Source of the DNA: Prionace glauca
Lineage: Eukaryota > Chordata > Chondrichthyes > Carcharhiniformes > Carcharhinidae
Length of the DNA stretch: 64,000 nucleotides
NCBI GenBank assembly: GCA_037974335.1
Contig: CM075760.1
Span: forward strand, 58,557,812 to 58,621,811
Reading direction: 5' to 3'
Translations under genes and position numbers: made by a program
The notes under the pieces: generated by a model
The model's input: the letters and a program-made list of their open reading frames with translations, nothing else
Database searches by the model: none
What the model was told of the DNA's origin: nothing
Part shown: positions 53,000 to 64,000 of the stretch, piece after piece
How the letters are laid out: every line of letters starts with the position of its first letter
Position numbering within the stretch: the first letter of the stretch is position 1

Positions 53000-54600
53000 A
53001 AAGCAACTTCCAATGAAACTGTTCCCAGGAGCAGCTACACAAACAAACTGCCGATTTCAATCCGACAAACCAATCAGCACAGAGTCATATTTGAAGATAC
53101 CGGTTCTAATCCCGGCCTTTAATAACTTGTTCTCTGTCCTCAGGATGTTCATGCCTCACTTCCGTCTGTGTCTCTGGTTCTGTGAGACCACTTGGTGGCG
53201 ATCTGGTGCTGACATGGAAAGAAAAGGCTACAGTCATATCTTGATAGGGGAACGGCCGCACTTTCAGAGACTGAGGGAGGTGGAAGAGGTGGTAGGGGAA
53301 TGTAATCCTGATCTGTGTATTATCATCGGAAAAATTTGCATTGTTAGTGCTGACAGAAACCACAGCAGCCTCCGGGAAATATTCTGAAGCTCAGTGGGCA
53401 CGGGGGAAAATCCACTTGGGGTTGGTTTAAAGATCACAGTCACCGCTTTGCGAAATCTGTTCAGCGCGTATAAGTTTTCTCTTATTCGGCAACACACTCT
53501 GTTTAAATAATCTGTGTGAGCAGGCCGCAGTCAAAAGCTCCAGAAAACTGCGAGGGGATACGGAGAGAGGGTTGTTCAATATTACAGTCACGGAAAACAC
53601 ATCGAAAGGAAAAAAAGTATATTGAAGTAATGAAATTTATGAAGGTTGCTGTCAGTATAACTGTACACTGGAGTTAACTAATACCATTCCGTAAATGTTC
53701 TTGATGTTGTTTTAGTTTTGAGGCTGCCGGTGACTCAGACTTTCGAGGCGGAACTTTTGATTTTGTTTAGCAATGCGAGCGCTGTTTGGAACTTCCTGTG
53801 TGGGATTTTCGTCCTGAATCTGTTACTTCTCTACTGGCTGTGTAGCTCAGAAATGCAGTATCAGAGAAAACATCTCCGTGATATTTCAAGGGACCGTTTT
53901 GTACCTTTTGTGAAAATCAGCAGAGATCTTGTCTTGTACGTTTGGAGACATTTTTCAGCCCTCAGAAAAAGAGAGAATCTGGAGAATGTATCCACAAGAT
54001 AGATCGCATCAGACCCGAACAGAGGAGTTAAATGTGAGGCTCACTTCAACTAAACAATTAGATGTAAACCTTTAACGTTTATTTGATAACCCAACCTTTT
54101 TAGCATACACTAAATTTGGAAGTTTCACCTATTCACTTTCGTAGTATTTCCCCGCTCTGTTTGATATGTCTCTATCACAGGAAAAATCTTAAATCATCTA
54201 CCCAATTGACCCCCGTCTCAAACTCAGTCTGATTAATGACAGTGACTCAAATACTCGGAACATCTTCATCCACATTCAACACTTGCATTTCCTTCTTCAA
54301 AGCGATTTCTTCCAGGTCAATTGAAGGTAAAAATGTCTCTTAGCTCAATTAGGATCAACCTAGCTGTGTTTACTCGCCTCGCTCTGAACAGCAGAGTGTA
54401 TGGTCAATGTCTCAGTTCTCTCTAATCAACAATTGTGTTGAAGTCAATGACGTCAGGCCAATCAGATCCAGTGATTTCAGCTCTTCCTGCCGTACGTCCT
54501 GTAGGAAGTGACATCAGACCAGCCTCAGCCAATGGTCTCAGCCTTGTCTTGTTCGATATTCTGAGCTTTGGGAGACACAAGAGTCTCTGGAATCCAGGAA
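53000..54600. other. No gene recognised
   Basis: It includes the frame at 53718-54002 with a hydrophobic run (FVLNLLLLYWLC), but no family signature and no supporting splice structure. I do not call it. Confidence 0.4.
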
Positions 54601-54608
54601 CAGCAGCA

Positions 54609-56958
54609 ATGCGGCGCTCGGTCCTCACTGTGATCTGGGTGACATTCATTGTCGGTAAGTTTCACTCTTTAAAAAGGAGTGTAACTTTTGGAGGAATAAA
54701 TTTGAAAAGCAGGGCGCTCCAGTTAATCAGACATCGGGCCTGCCTTAGAGCATTTGAGTCTTTGCTCTTGGCTTTTCCTTACAGGAATATCGGCTGGCAA
54801 AACACACAGCTAGCCTGATACCAGAATTGGGAGATGGCAACAACAGAATGCAATCTAAACATTATGGTTAATTTATCTTCTGGCAGAAGATTAAAGAGTA
54901 ACCTGATTGATGTATTTATAATGATGAAGAGGTTCAGTACGGCGGACGGGGAAAGGATGATTCCATTCGGGGAGGATTCCAAATCGATATCCCATCAATC
55001 TGAGTGAAATGAAAAGATCAACTGGAAATTACAACGAATCTCCTTTCGAGGGAGTTCTATAGAAAGTGACTCACATTAACACAATGAACACTTGAAGAGA
55101 GGAATAAAGATACAGTTAGAACATAGAACATAGAACATTACAGCGCAGAACAGGCCCTTCGGCCCACGATGTTGCGCCGACCAGTTACAAAACAATGACC
55201 CACTAGCCTAAACCAATCCCTTTTCATCCATAAACCTATCCACAGATCTTTTAAACGCCCCCAAACTAGGTGCGTTTACAACTGCAGCTGGCAGGGCATT
55301 CCAGTCCCTCACCACCCTCTGGGTAAAGAACCTACCCCTGACATCTGTCCTATAACTACCCCCCCTTAATTTAAAATCGTGCCCCCTCGTGTTAGCTTTC
55401 TCCATCCTAGGAAAAAGGCTATCACTATCTACCCTGTCTAAACCTCTAATCATCTTATATGTTTCAATGAGATCCCCTCTTAGCCGCCTTCTTTCCAGCG
55501 AAAACAACCCCAAATCACTCAATCTCTCCTCATAGGATCTCCCCTCCATACCAGGCAACATCCTGGTAAACCTCCTCTGCACCCTCTCCAAAGCCTCTAC
55601 ATCCTTCTTGTAATGTGGGGACCAGAACTGCACACAAAACTCCAAGTGCGGCCGCACCAGAGATGTGTACAGTTGCATCATGACGCTACGGCTCCTAAAT
55701 TCAATCCCCCTACCAATAAATGCCAAAACTCCGTATGCCTTCTTAACAACTTTATCTACTTGATTCCCAACTTTCAGGGATCTATGTACACATACACCTA
55801 GATCCCTCTGCTCCTCCACACTATTCAAAGTCCTCCCGTTAGCCCTATACTCAACACATCTGTTATTCCTACCGAAATGAATTACCTCACACTTCTCCAC
55901 ATTAAACTCCATTCGCCACCTCTCAGCCCAGCTCTGCAACCTTTCTAAGTCATCCTGCAAACTATGACACCCTTCCTCACAATCTACCACACCTCCGACT
56001 TTGGTGTCATCAGCAAACTTACTAATCCACCCAACTATACCCTCATCCAGATCATTAATAAAAATTACAAACAGCAGTGGCCCCAAAACAGATCCCTGAG
56101 GCACACCACTTGTAACCGAACTCCATGACGAATATTTCCCATCAACCACCACTCTCTGTCTCCTATCTGCTAGCCAATTCCTGATCCAATTACCTAGATC
56201 ACCCCCAATCCCATACATCTGCATTTTCTGCAGAAGCCTACCATGGTGAACCTTATCAAACGCCTTGCTAAAATCCATATACACCACATCAACTGCCTTA
56301 CCCCTATCCACCTCTTTGGTCACTTTCTCAAAGAACTCGATAAGGTTAGTAAGGCATGACCTACCCGCTACAAAACCGTGCTGACTATCTCTAATCAACT
56401 CATTACTTTCCAAATAACTATAAATCCTGTCTCTAATAATCCTTTCCCATCCTTGGGATGGGAAAAGGTTAGTCAGTGAGGGGGAAAGGGACAGAGGCAT
56501 TGAGATGGCGGATTCTTCTGGGGATTCTGAACAGGAACGTAGATCAGTTGAAGCGAGTTTGATATTATTTAATGTCTATTTTTATGTTACACCGACTGTG
56601 AATTTCACCCTCCGTTCAGCTGAATGTTTTTTATTTCTTTTACCGTTTTTCCAGATCTGAGCAATGGAGATTCTGTTACTCAGCAGGAATCCTCACTCAC
56701 ACGGACAGAAGGAGAAAGTGTCACTTTAAGCTGCACCTATACCGACGATGCAGATTATTTATTCTGGTACCGTCAATACCCAGGCAGACAGCTCGAGTTT
56801 GCGGTCCAGAGGAGTACGAGCGGCCGTGCTGAATGGAAGGCGGATTTCGCTCAGAGCCGGTTTTCTCAGACAATCGAGAAATCAGAAAAGTTGTACCGAT
56901 TGACCATCTCGGAGCTGCTGCTGTCTGACACCGCGGTCTATTACTGTGCACAGAGTCT
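54609..56958 (+). CDS. V11: TCR V segment, open, leader intron of about 2 kb containing a CR1
   Basis: Leader exon 54609-54654 (MRRSVLTVIWVTFIV) ends at GTAAGT. The V exon starts at 56655 after taccgtttttccag. Both are in the usual phase (G|AT). The V reads DLSNGDSVTQQESSLTRTEG, C23 in LSCTYTDDAD, W in YLFWYRQYPGRQLEFAV, QSRFSQTIEKSEKLYRLTIS and C104 in DTAVYYCAQS. The intron is 2,000 bases because a minus-strand CR1 (55119-56460) lies in it; without it the intron would be about 660. The consensus heptamer and a good nonamer suggest it can still rearrange. Correct splicing across the LINE needs transcript evidence. Confidence 0.82.
54885..55000 (+). mobile_element. Old CR1 remnant in the V11 leader intron
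   Basis: 'agtaacctgattgatgtatt' (SNLIDVFIMMKRF) with following ERMIPFGED resembles the CR1 RGDLIETYKMM...ERLFP region. Very decayed. Confidence 0.5.
55119..56460 (-). mobile_element. CR1 LINE, 5'-truncated, RT to 3' end, second lineage
   Basis: The minus frame is open for over 400 codons: IIRDRIYSYLESNELIRDSQ, HGFVAGRSCLTNLIEFFE, YMDFSKAFDKVHHGRL, GVPQGSVLGPLLFVIFINDL and SKFADDTKVGG, to WNALPAAVVNAPSLGAFKRS. The endonuclease is absent. The 3' tail is repeated gaacatag (ctatgttc on the element strand), the mark of this lineage. The long open frame indicates a young insertion into the V11 intron. Confidence 0.9.
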
Positions 56959-56997
56959 CACAGTGATGAAAATGAGTGAAATCCTCGTACAAAAACT
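56959..56997 (+). promoter_or_regulatory. 23-RSS of V11
   Basis: CACAGTG (56959-56965), 23-bp spacer, ACAAAAACT (56989-56997). Confidence 0.88.
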
Positions 56998-57416
56998 GCC
57001 GCAGGTTTCTGGGTCACAGCTGCTGTCTGCTGGGTGCCGGTTGTAACAGCGGGTCTGACATTGACACGTGAATGTATTCCCGTGAACACAAACCCCGAGA
57101 ACAATCCACATAAACACCATTCAAAACCGTTCACATCGAAGGCAGATTCCTGCTGATTCTTAGATTCGCTGTACGAGGGAAGAATTGGCTGCTCTTTATT
57201 TGGGGGTCACTTGGCACTAACATTGAAAATACAAGCGAAGTATCATTCTATAGTGTAAACTGAAACCTGCCAGCTGAGGCAAACCCTAATAACTAACCGT
57301 AACTAAACACCTCTCATTTAAATTCACTTACAGACTGAGAATTATTAACATAAGGAGTACAAAAGGATTGTTCCAGTCACGATTAGGAGCTGATAAACGA
57401 TTAATAGAATTAATAA

Positions 57417-58562
57417 GAACATAAGAAATAGGAGCAGGAGTAGGCCATCTAGCCCTTCGAGCCTGCCCCGCCATTCAATAAGATCATGGCTGATCTGTTG
57501 TGCCACATTGCCCATAACCATTAACCCCTCTCTTATCAAAAACCCATCAACCCGCGTCTTAAAAATATTTAGCGAGGTAGCCTCCACCACTTCAATGGGC
57601 AGAGAATTCCAGAGATTCACCACCCTTTGAGTGAAGAAATCCCTCCTCAACTCCGTTCTAAACCGCCCCCCCCCCCTTTATCTTGAGGCTGTGCCCCCTA
57701 GTCCTAAAATCCTTTCTGAGCGGGAAGAGCCTCTCCACCTCTATCCTTTCCATCCCATTCATCATCTTATACGTCTCAATGAGATTTCCCCTCATTCTTC
57801 TAAACTCTAATGAGTACAAGCCTAGTTTATTCAGCCTCTCCTCATAGCTCAACCCCGTCAACTCCGGCATCAGCCTAGTAAACCTCCTCTGCACTCCCTC
57901 CAAGGCCAAAATATCCTTGCGTAAGTACGGCGCCCAAAACTGCACACAGTACTCCAGCTGCGGCCTCACCAATGCCCTATACAGCTGCAGCAAGACCTCC
58001 CTACTTTTATATTCAATCCCCCTCGCTATGAAGGCCAGCATCCCATTCGCCTTCCTGACCACCTGCTGCACCTGCAAGCTGAGTTTTTGCGACTCATGCA
58101 CAAGGACCCCGAGGTCCCTCTGCACCGTCGCCTGCTGCAGTTTTTCGCCACGTAAGTAATAATCCTTCCTACCATTATTCCTACCAAAGTGGAGCACCTC
58201 GCACTTGCCAACATTAAATTCCATTTGCCATTTCCTGGCCCATTCGCCCAGCCTATCTAGATCCTTCTGTAGACTCTCCACACCCTCCGCACAATTTGCC
58301 GTTCCACCAATCTTGGTGTCACCAACAAATTTTGACACCATACACTTGGTTCCCTCCTCCAGATCATCTATATAAATGGTAAATAGCTGAGGTCCTAGCA
58401 CCGACCCCTGGGGCACTCCAGTAGTCACCATCCGCCAATCCGAATAGCACCCATTGACCCCCACTCTCTGCCTCCTATTTGACAACCAATCCTCTATCCA
58501 CGCTAACACCCTACCCCCAACTCCACGTCCCCTGACCTTCTGCAATAACCTCTTGTGAGGTA
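57417..58562 (-). mobile_element. CR1 LINE, 5'-truncated, first lineage
   Basis: Minus frames read LLQKVRGRGVGGRVLAWIED, GVPQGSVLGPQLFTIYIDDL, SKFVGDTKIGG (the second position of FADD is altered to V and D to G), then to MMNGMERIEVERLFPL and VVNLWNSLPIEVVE. The frame is interrupted once near 57665 at a C-run. The 3' tail is ttcttatg type. It abuts the tRNA cassette copy at 58590. Confidence 0.88.
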
Positions 58563-58589
58563 ATGATTTCAAGCGGAAGAGTTGTTATG

Positions 58590-59370
58590 GCCTCAGCAGT
58601 GGAACAAATGACATGAAAACATTAAATACAGTCATCAGTTTCTGAGTGAAAAACTGCTTCCACTTCGCTGGAGGTCGGAGAGTTTACTGTTTAATTCAAT
58701 TAAAGTATTTCTTGTCATTGAGCCCGAGATTTGGACCCAGATCTGCGAAATATTTGTGTCAGTAGAAACAATAAAATTTACCCCATTAAAAAACCATATC
58801 CTAACCTGCATCACCATTTTTATCGTCAGTGCTTTGGACCCTATCGCTCTGTTCTCTTCTGTTCTTTACAGGTGATATCTCCAATTCAGACGCACAAGAG
58901 AAAATCCCAGTGATACTGATTCGCACGAGATCTGTGGTGACCAGGAAGTAACGCAGTGTCGTTACACAGAAATGAGTCTACATTACCTAATCAGGAATCG
59001 AACCGGGGTCATAGCAATGAAAGTGCTGAATCCTAATCACGAGACCATCGGGGAAGTTGATGCAAGCGCTTTAAAAAATAACTAATTTATCCATGAACCA
59101 TCTGCCTTCCATTTTTTTACTTCAGACTTTTGATTCACCAAAAACAAGCTTATCCTTTCATCTGTCATGTTTAGATGGAACACAAGGGACTGTATCAGCC
59201 AATATAAACAGCGTTTCCTGTTCGCTAGAACATGAAATCGACAGTGAGGTGAAATAGTCCCGCAAGCTGCTCATGTGACACGTTCAATTCCCAAATCCCA
59301 CCAACCTCATTACTGTGGCTTCGATGAAACTTACAAGGTAACACACGGCAGGCATTCATCACGGAGAGCA
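58590..59370 (-). repeat. tRNA-bearing duplicated cassette, copy C, inverted
   Basis: The reverse complement matches 21480-22200 along its length, including gaatgcctgccgtgtgttac, 'cgcaagctgctcatgtgaca', the tRNA-Glu-like sequence and 'gcccgagatttggacccaga'. Confidence 0.7.
58983..59054 (-). pseudogene. tRNA-Glu-like pseudogene (anticodon UUC)
   Basis: Reading minus: TCCCCGATGGTCTCGTG, GATTAGGATTCAGCA, loop CTTTCAT (anticodon TTC), then 'gaccccggttcgattcctga'. A and B boxes are good, but the acceptor (TCCCCGA against TGATTAGG) and T stems do not pair, so it is probably inactive. Confidence 0.65.
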
Positions 59371-62300
59371 ACTGGCACAATCATTTACCAAATGCTATCA
59401 TATCGCCTCTCTTCATGTTTCAGTCTTTGCCTTTCATCCAGCTCCCTCTGACTGTCCAGCTCCCAGGGTCAATTAGCTGTTTGATAGAAGCACAGACAGT
59501 TGGTGAACCCGAGCTTTACCTGGAAAGCAGGGAAAGCGAATATATGACACACGACATTGAGAGGAGATGAAGTTTAAAGATGCAGTACAAAGAGACACAG
59601 GGTCAATACCAGTCTGTTTGGTTATGTTGATCCCGTAACATTGCTGTAGTGTGTTGGTCATTCCCTTTCTCCTATGAATGTGCAGGTAAAATGAATCCAT
59701 GTGTCTTATCGCAGGGAGGAATTCAATGGGAGGGAAGAGAACCGACAACCAGAAGCCCAAGGATCCAATATTTTCCACTCAGTCATCAATAACGCCATTC
59801 CCAGCTGCAACTCCTTCCAAATATTGTGATCCATTTCCCTCAGGATCTGTCTCAAGATTTAATATTTCCCTTCTTTTCTCTTCATTTTGAAATTCGCTTC
59901 AATACCCAACATAAATTGAATTGCAAACCTGAGGGCTAACCGTGGGAAATAAGTCTTTGGGTAAAACAGATGCTCATTTCCAGATTCACAGCAGATGGAA
60001 GAATTTAACACTGAATCGTTTTGGAAACTTGGTGTGAATATTGACTGTGATTCACTCAGGTATTGGGTAAATGCTGCTCGATGGTTCAGTGAGAGGGATA
60101 TAATCTATGTACGTTTTGCTGAGCTTGTGTTCTGTGTACTGGGAGGCTTCAACCGGGCTGAATTGTGTGTCCCAGGGATATGCAGTAATCCATTGGTTGA
60201 AGCTGCAGTCGCGGGGAACGTAGACAGGAAAACAGAATTAAATGGTTTTATTTATCCGGGATTCCTTTTTTCAATATTCCACTTCCTCCTTCTTTGGCCA
60301 TTAGTTTATTTTTCTAATGTAATTTTCAAAGGATAGCCGCTGTTAAGTTCTGGACACTAAGCAACTGATCTCCGCAATTATCATTACAGCTTTTCTTCCT
60401 TTACTTTCCTTGAACAGGCTGTATCAGAAAGCAAGACTGATACAGCTGGTGCTTGGGAGCTCAAAAGCGACTGGAGTCTACGCTGGAGATGTCTATGCAA
60501 GCGTGTCAGGTAATTGTTCCATCCTATGTTGGTGAGTGTTTATCACAGATGGATATGAATCGATGGGTATGGGTCGATGAACAGGGTTTTCTGATCGATT
60601 GCCGTAGACTGTGAAACAGTGCTGTAATAAATGAGGAATGGCATGCCATGACATAGATGGAGGCATGAGATAAGTCAACAGTACACGAGAAACTGCTCAG
60701 TTTTGTTTCATCATTGAGTACAGGCAGACACTTAGCTTATGCATCAAGAGGAAGCTCGCTCATCTGTGCAAATACATTGTGTAATATTTCTTGTCATTCA
60801 GCTATTTAAATTTTACAATTTCATAACTTTTCTTGTGTTGCCATTAACTGCTTACTCTCCCCCCCCCCTCCTGTTGCCTTGTCTATTCATTGTTGCCTCT
60901 TTATTTGATGTCATTTCCTATTTTTGTTCGCCTCATTCTCTTGAGAATCCCCAGATTCCCTCTATATCGGGTTCCTTGGTAACAGTGAGCAGTTTTCAGT
61001 TTGTGTGAGTGTATCCTTGAGTTTCATTAGTTTCAGTTTTTCATTCTGTGTGTCCGTACAAATTTCTGGCATTCAGGTTTTGTTTTTAAGGCCGGATTAT
61101 TTCATGAGGAAAAGTTAGAGAAACAATGTTTGTATCCACTGGAATTCAGAATAAGAGTAGGCTACTTGATTGATATGTATAAAATACAAAGAGGTCTTGA
61201 CAAGGTGGATGTGAAGAGGATAGTTCCTCTTCTGCGTGAATCTATAACTAGGTATCACTGTTTCAAAAGAGGGATTCGCCCATTTAAAATAACACTGCAC
61301 CACAGCCTCCTCTGATGAGTATTTATAAATACTCACTTGTAGCAATGTCCTTCCTTGATGTGTCTCTGTATCATTCACTGCTCTCAGGCCGCGTTCATCT
61401 TTGTCCCTCAGTTGGATTGTCTCTGTATCATTCCGCTTAAACTCACTCTTGCCTATGTCAATGACATTTATATCTCTCTCAAAGTGTATAGGTGCATTGG
61501 GTGATATAGGAAGTGTACAACTTCGGGAGTAAGGATATACTTGCCTGCATAGCACAGTTGATCAAACTGTGGAGAGTTAGCGAGCACTGAACCGATGCTC
61601 TGCTGAGGTCTCATTCAGCCGTTGAAATTTCTTAGATACTAAGCAGAGGGTCCAGACATTGACAGGGCTGATCCACTGAAGGATTCCTAAAACAGTTCCA
61701 TGGCTAAATGTCTCAGATGTTGCAGCATTGAATATAGGAAGCTATTGAGCTGATGCACAGCCTGGGCCACACTCACCTGCATAGGAACATTGCTCAGGTT
61801 TTTAACAGGAAGTATGCACAAGGGTAGGAAAACACACCTTTCAAGTTATCACCAGTTTACACTTGTATCTTGCTCAAACCTTACCTTACAATCACATTCT
61901 TTGACCTGCTGCATTATTTTGATCGCTGCTTGCACTGTTTTTAGACATACATTTCTCCCCACCAGTTCTATCTTGTGTTCCCTCCCTCAACCTCATCTTC
62001 ATCACTCTCTTTGTCAGCCGGAGATATGCCCTACCGCCCCGCCCCCTTTTCTATCGTCCCATTCCCGGGTTAAATCTCACAGCTCCGGAATCCATGAGCT
62101 GCTGTCAGGCAGCTTTGAAACATTTTTAAATCTGAGGAATCTTTATTTGGTGAAACTGATCTTCCCAGACAAGCCTGAATTGAAGAAAATAACAATTGGA
62201 AACGAAACACAAACTCTTTATCTGGTAGCTGCTCTCTCTCTCTTTCTCTCTCTCTCTTTCGCCGATTAACCTTTCAGTCTGATGGGATTCTGCTGTGTGT

Positions 62301-62513
62301 TGTCTCAGCCGATCCTGGATTGAATTGGGTGACAGTTTGATCCGAGGTTAATGTGGTTTCCTCGGGGTGTGTGTCTGAGCGGCTGACAGCGCCGCTGCTC
62401 AATCTGACTGTTACTTTCTGCGATTCTCCACACAAACCTCAACAGACTGGAGCACCCAATGATAGGTGTGAAGCAGTTTTTGTACGGGGCAGAGACTGAT
62501 TTCTATCACTGTG
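59371..62513. other. No gene recognised, apart from an old CR1 remnant at 61085-61300
   Basis: 61125-61260 holds LYPLEFRIRVGYLIDMYKIQ and KVDVKRIVPL, a decayed CR1 C-terminus. A short tctc run lies at 62230-62262. Nothing else in this stretch matches a gene or repeat family that I know. Confidence 0.45.
62475..62513 (-). promoter_or_regulatory. 23-RSS of V12
   Basis: Reading minus: CACAGTG (62513-62507), 23-bp spacer, ACAAAAACT (62483-62475). Confidence 0.88.
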
Positions 62514-63081
62514 AGACTGAGAGCGCAGTAATAGCGGCCAGCGTCAATCAGCTGCAGGCTCGAGATGGTTAAAGTAGTTAATTTAGCCGAGGTCTGGAGA
62601 TCAAGAGAGAAACGGGGTCCAAACCCTTCCCCTCTGTCTTCTCCTGCATTCCAGGAATTTTTCCATATAATGAACTGCAAATCCTTCTGTGGCTGCTGTC
62701 TGTACCAATATAAGATGTAGCCGCTTGCTGTAGTGCTGTAGGTACATCGGATAGTCACCGTTTCACCTTCAATCCCCTCTGAAGACTGGGGCTGAGAAAC
62801 AAAATCTCCATCACTCGGATCTGTAACGTGTTCAAGAAGAAGAAAAAAATCTAAGTGTTGGACGTGCTGCTGAAATAATATTAACACTTTATATTCACCG
62901 AGACATAACTGGAGTTATGAAATAAAAACAAATGATGGTGGAAATACACAGCAGGGTCAAGAACCACCACTGCAGAGAAGCAGAGTTAATGTTTCAGATC
63001 GCGATAACATTTAACCAGATTGGAGTCATCCTTACTGATAAGAAACAGCCCGAACACAATGCAGACAGTGAGGAACTCCAT
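62514..63081 (-). CDS. V12: TCR V segment, open, minus strand
   Basis: Leader exon 63036-63081 (MEFLTVCIVFGLFLI) ends at a GTAAGG donor. A 215-base intron follows. The V exon 62514-62820 starts after cacgttacag and reads PSDGDFVSQPQSSEGIEGET, C23 in TIRCTYSTTASG, W in ILYWYRQQPQKDLQFII, GPRFSLDLQTSAKLTTLTIS and C104 in DAGRYYCALS. Landmarks, splice sites and RSS are intact. It lies alone, more than 5 kb from V11 and opposite in strand, so it would rearrange by inversion if the D/J/C segments read on plus. Confidence 0.88.
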
Positions 63082-63344
63082 GGCGGCTGCAGAACCCGGG
63101 ACTGTGACTAACCTTTAAAACTCCGAGCACTGCCGGAACAGAATCTGTTTTTACAGTCACTTTCTGATCTCAAACTTCCCTCCAATCAACAATTTGCAAT
63201 CTACCCGTCATAGATTGAGATAAGGTTTCAATGAGTTTCAGTGATCAGCTGAAGCTCTTTGACCTTCACTATTACATATCTGAGACTCAGTGACTGAGTG
63301 GGTACAGTGTGTGGTGAGAGGGAAGAATCAGCTTCACTGACAAG

Positions 63345-63425
63345 GCCATAAGAGATAGCAGCAGAATTAAGCCATTCGGCCCATTCGTGTCCATTCCACC
63401 ATTCAATCATGGCCGATATGTTTAA
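63345..63425. mobile_element. CR1 3'-end fragment, diverged
   Basis: 'attaagccattcggcccatt' and caccattcaatcatggccga, the minus-strand 3' signature of an older CR1. Confidence 0.6.
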
Positions 63426-63429
63426 AATC

Positions 63430-63870
63430 CCGCAGAATCAGAGAATCCCTGCAGTGCACAAGGAGGCCATTCGGCCCATCGAGCCTGAACCGGCCACAAG
63501 TCTGAACCGAACACCCCATGGATGTTGATTGGGTTGATTAGCCACGGTAAATTGCTCCTTAATGTCAGGGGGATTAGAAGGTAAAAGTGTGGGGTTGCGG
63601 GGATAGCACAGGACCCGGATGGGACTGTTGTCGGTGCAGGCTCGATGGGTCAAATGTCCTCCTCCTGCACTGTAGGGATTGTATTCTATGATTCAATCCC
63701 ACCCAAGCCTATTCCTGTAACGCCACATATTTACCAGGCCATCCCCCTGACACCAGGGTCAATTTGTCATGGATTACCAATCTTACCCGCGTATCTTTGG
63801 GAGGAAACAGGAGCATCCGGAGGAGACCCACACAGACACGGGGAGGACAATATACGGATTGTACAACAGC
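63430..63870. mobile_element. Pair of SINE fragments in opposite orientation
   Basis: 63430-63500 and 63690-63870 read as minus-strand SINE ('cccatcgagcctgaaccggc'; 'cctattcctgtaacgccaca'). 63520-63690 reads as plus-strand SINE ('gactgttgtcggtgcaggct'). The plus and right minus pieces meet tail to tail near 63692 at gtattctatgattcaatccc. Confidence 0.7.
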
Positions 63871-64000
63871 GGATTTAGGTGCCGATCCCTTGAGAGAAAC
63901 AAATGCAGCAACCCGAAAGATCCAAGCTCAGAAATGAAGATAAACGAATCGAAAGGCAGTGAGTGAATCAAAGGCCGATACAATATTCGAAGGAGAGAGG

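Noticed and set aside
53718-54002. Frame with a hydrophobic segment (FVLNLLLLYWLC) that might suggest a receptor transmembrane exon
   Set aside because: No Ig constant-domain sequence before it, no clear splice sites and no family motif. Likely chance.
59995-60336. 113-codon open frame
   Set aside because: No domain, no signal and no splice context; AT-rich random frame.
60413-60510. Exon-like stretch between an AG at about 60418 and gtaatt at about 60511 (LIQLVLGSSKATGVYAGDVY)
   Set aside because: Open for only about 30 codons, with a weak acceptor, no similarity I know and no neighbouring exon.
31203-63081. TCR J, D or constant segments
   Set aside because: I looked for FGxG motifs preceded by a 12-RSS, and for Ig C domains, and found none that I could support by eye.

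Overview
This window reads as vertebrate nuclear DNA, most likely from a shark. That call rests on dense tRNA-derived SINEs resembling the elasmobranch HE1 family, many CR1-clade LINEs, L2-like LINEs, Penelope-like (GIY-YIG) retroelements, C2H2 zinc-finger genes and a cluster of T-cell-receptor V segments with 23-bp-spacer recombination signals (RSS). The species cannot be fixed from sequence alone. There are no bacterial genes, operons or CRISPR arrays.

Layout. 1-9.6 kb is mostly repeats: L2-like and CR1 LINE pieces, SINEs, minisatellites, a 100-N assembly gap inside an inverted repeat, a Penelope-like element, and a near-perfect foldback palindrome at 3.6-4.1 kb. A probable last exon of an unidentified host gene lies at 2.1-2.2 kb. 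9.6-21 kb is a C2H2 zinc-finger cluster: one six-finger gene (minus), one decayed gene (plus), one intact eleven-finger gene (minus) and finger remnants, with a CpG-rich promoter at 20.6-20.9 kb. 21-31 kb holds a repeated tRNA-bearing cassette and a nested stack: a full-length-looking CR1 with a 969-codon open frame, inside an older CR1, inside a Penelope-like element.

31-63 kb is a TCR V-segment region, probably TRA/TRD type. I find twelve V units, named V1-V12 from left to right. V1, V4, V7, V11 and V12 have an open V exon and a good 23-RSS. V10 is open but has lost its nonamer. V2, V3, V5, V6, V8 and V9 are decayed. V4, V5 and V12 are on the minus strand and the rest on plus. Part of the array is an inverted duplication. 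No D, J or C segment was recognised, so this would be the interior or 5' part of a V array. Two intact tRNA genes (Gln-UUG, Lys-CUU) and an apparently ownerless CpG-rich promoter-like region with a 33-bp triplicate repeat sit inside the array at 45-48 kb.

How it works together: each V segment supplies a leader and an Ig V domain. The 23-RSS on its 3' side would allow RAG-mediated joining to a 12-RSS D or J segment outside this window; minus-strand segments would have to join by inversion if the D/J/C elements read on the plus strand. The retroelements explain most of the remaining sequence and have disrupted or enlarged several V units.
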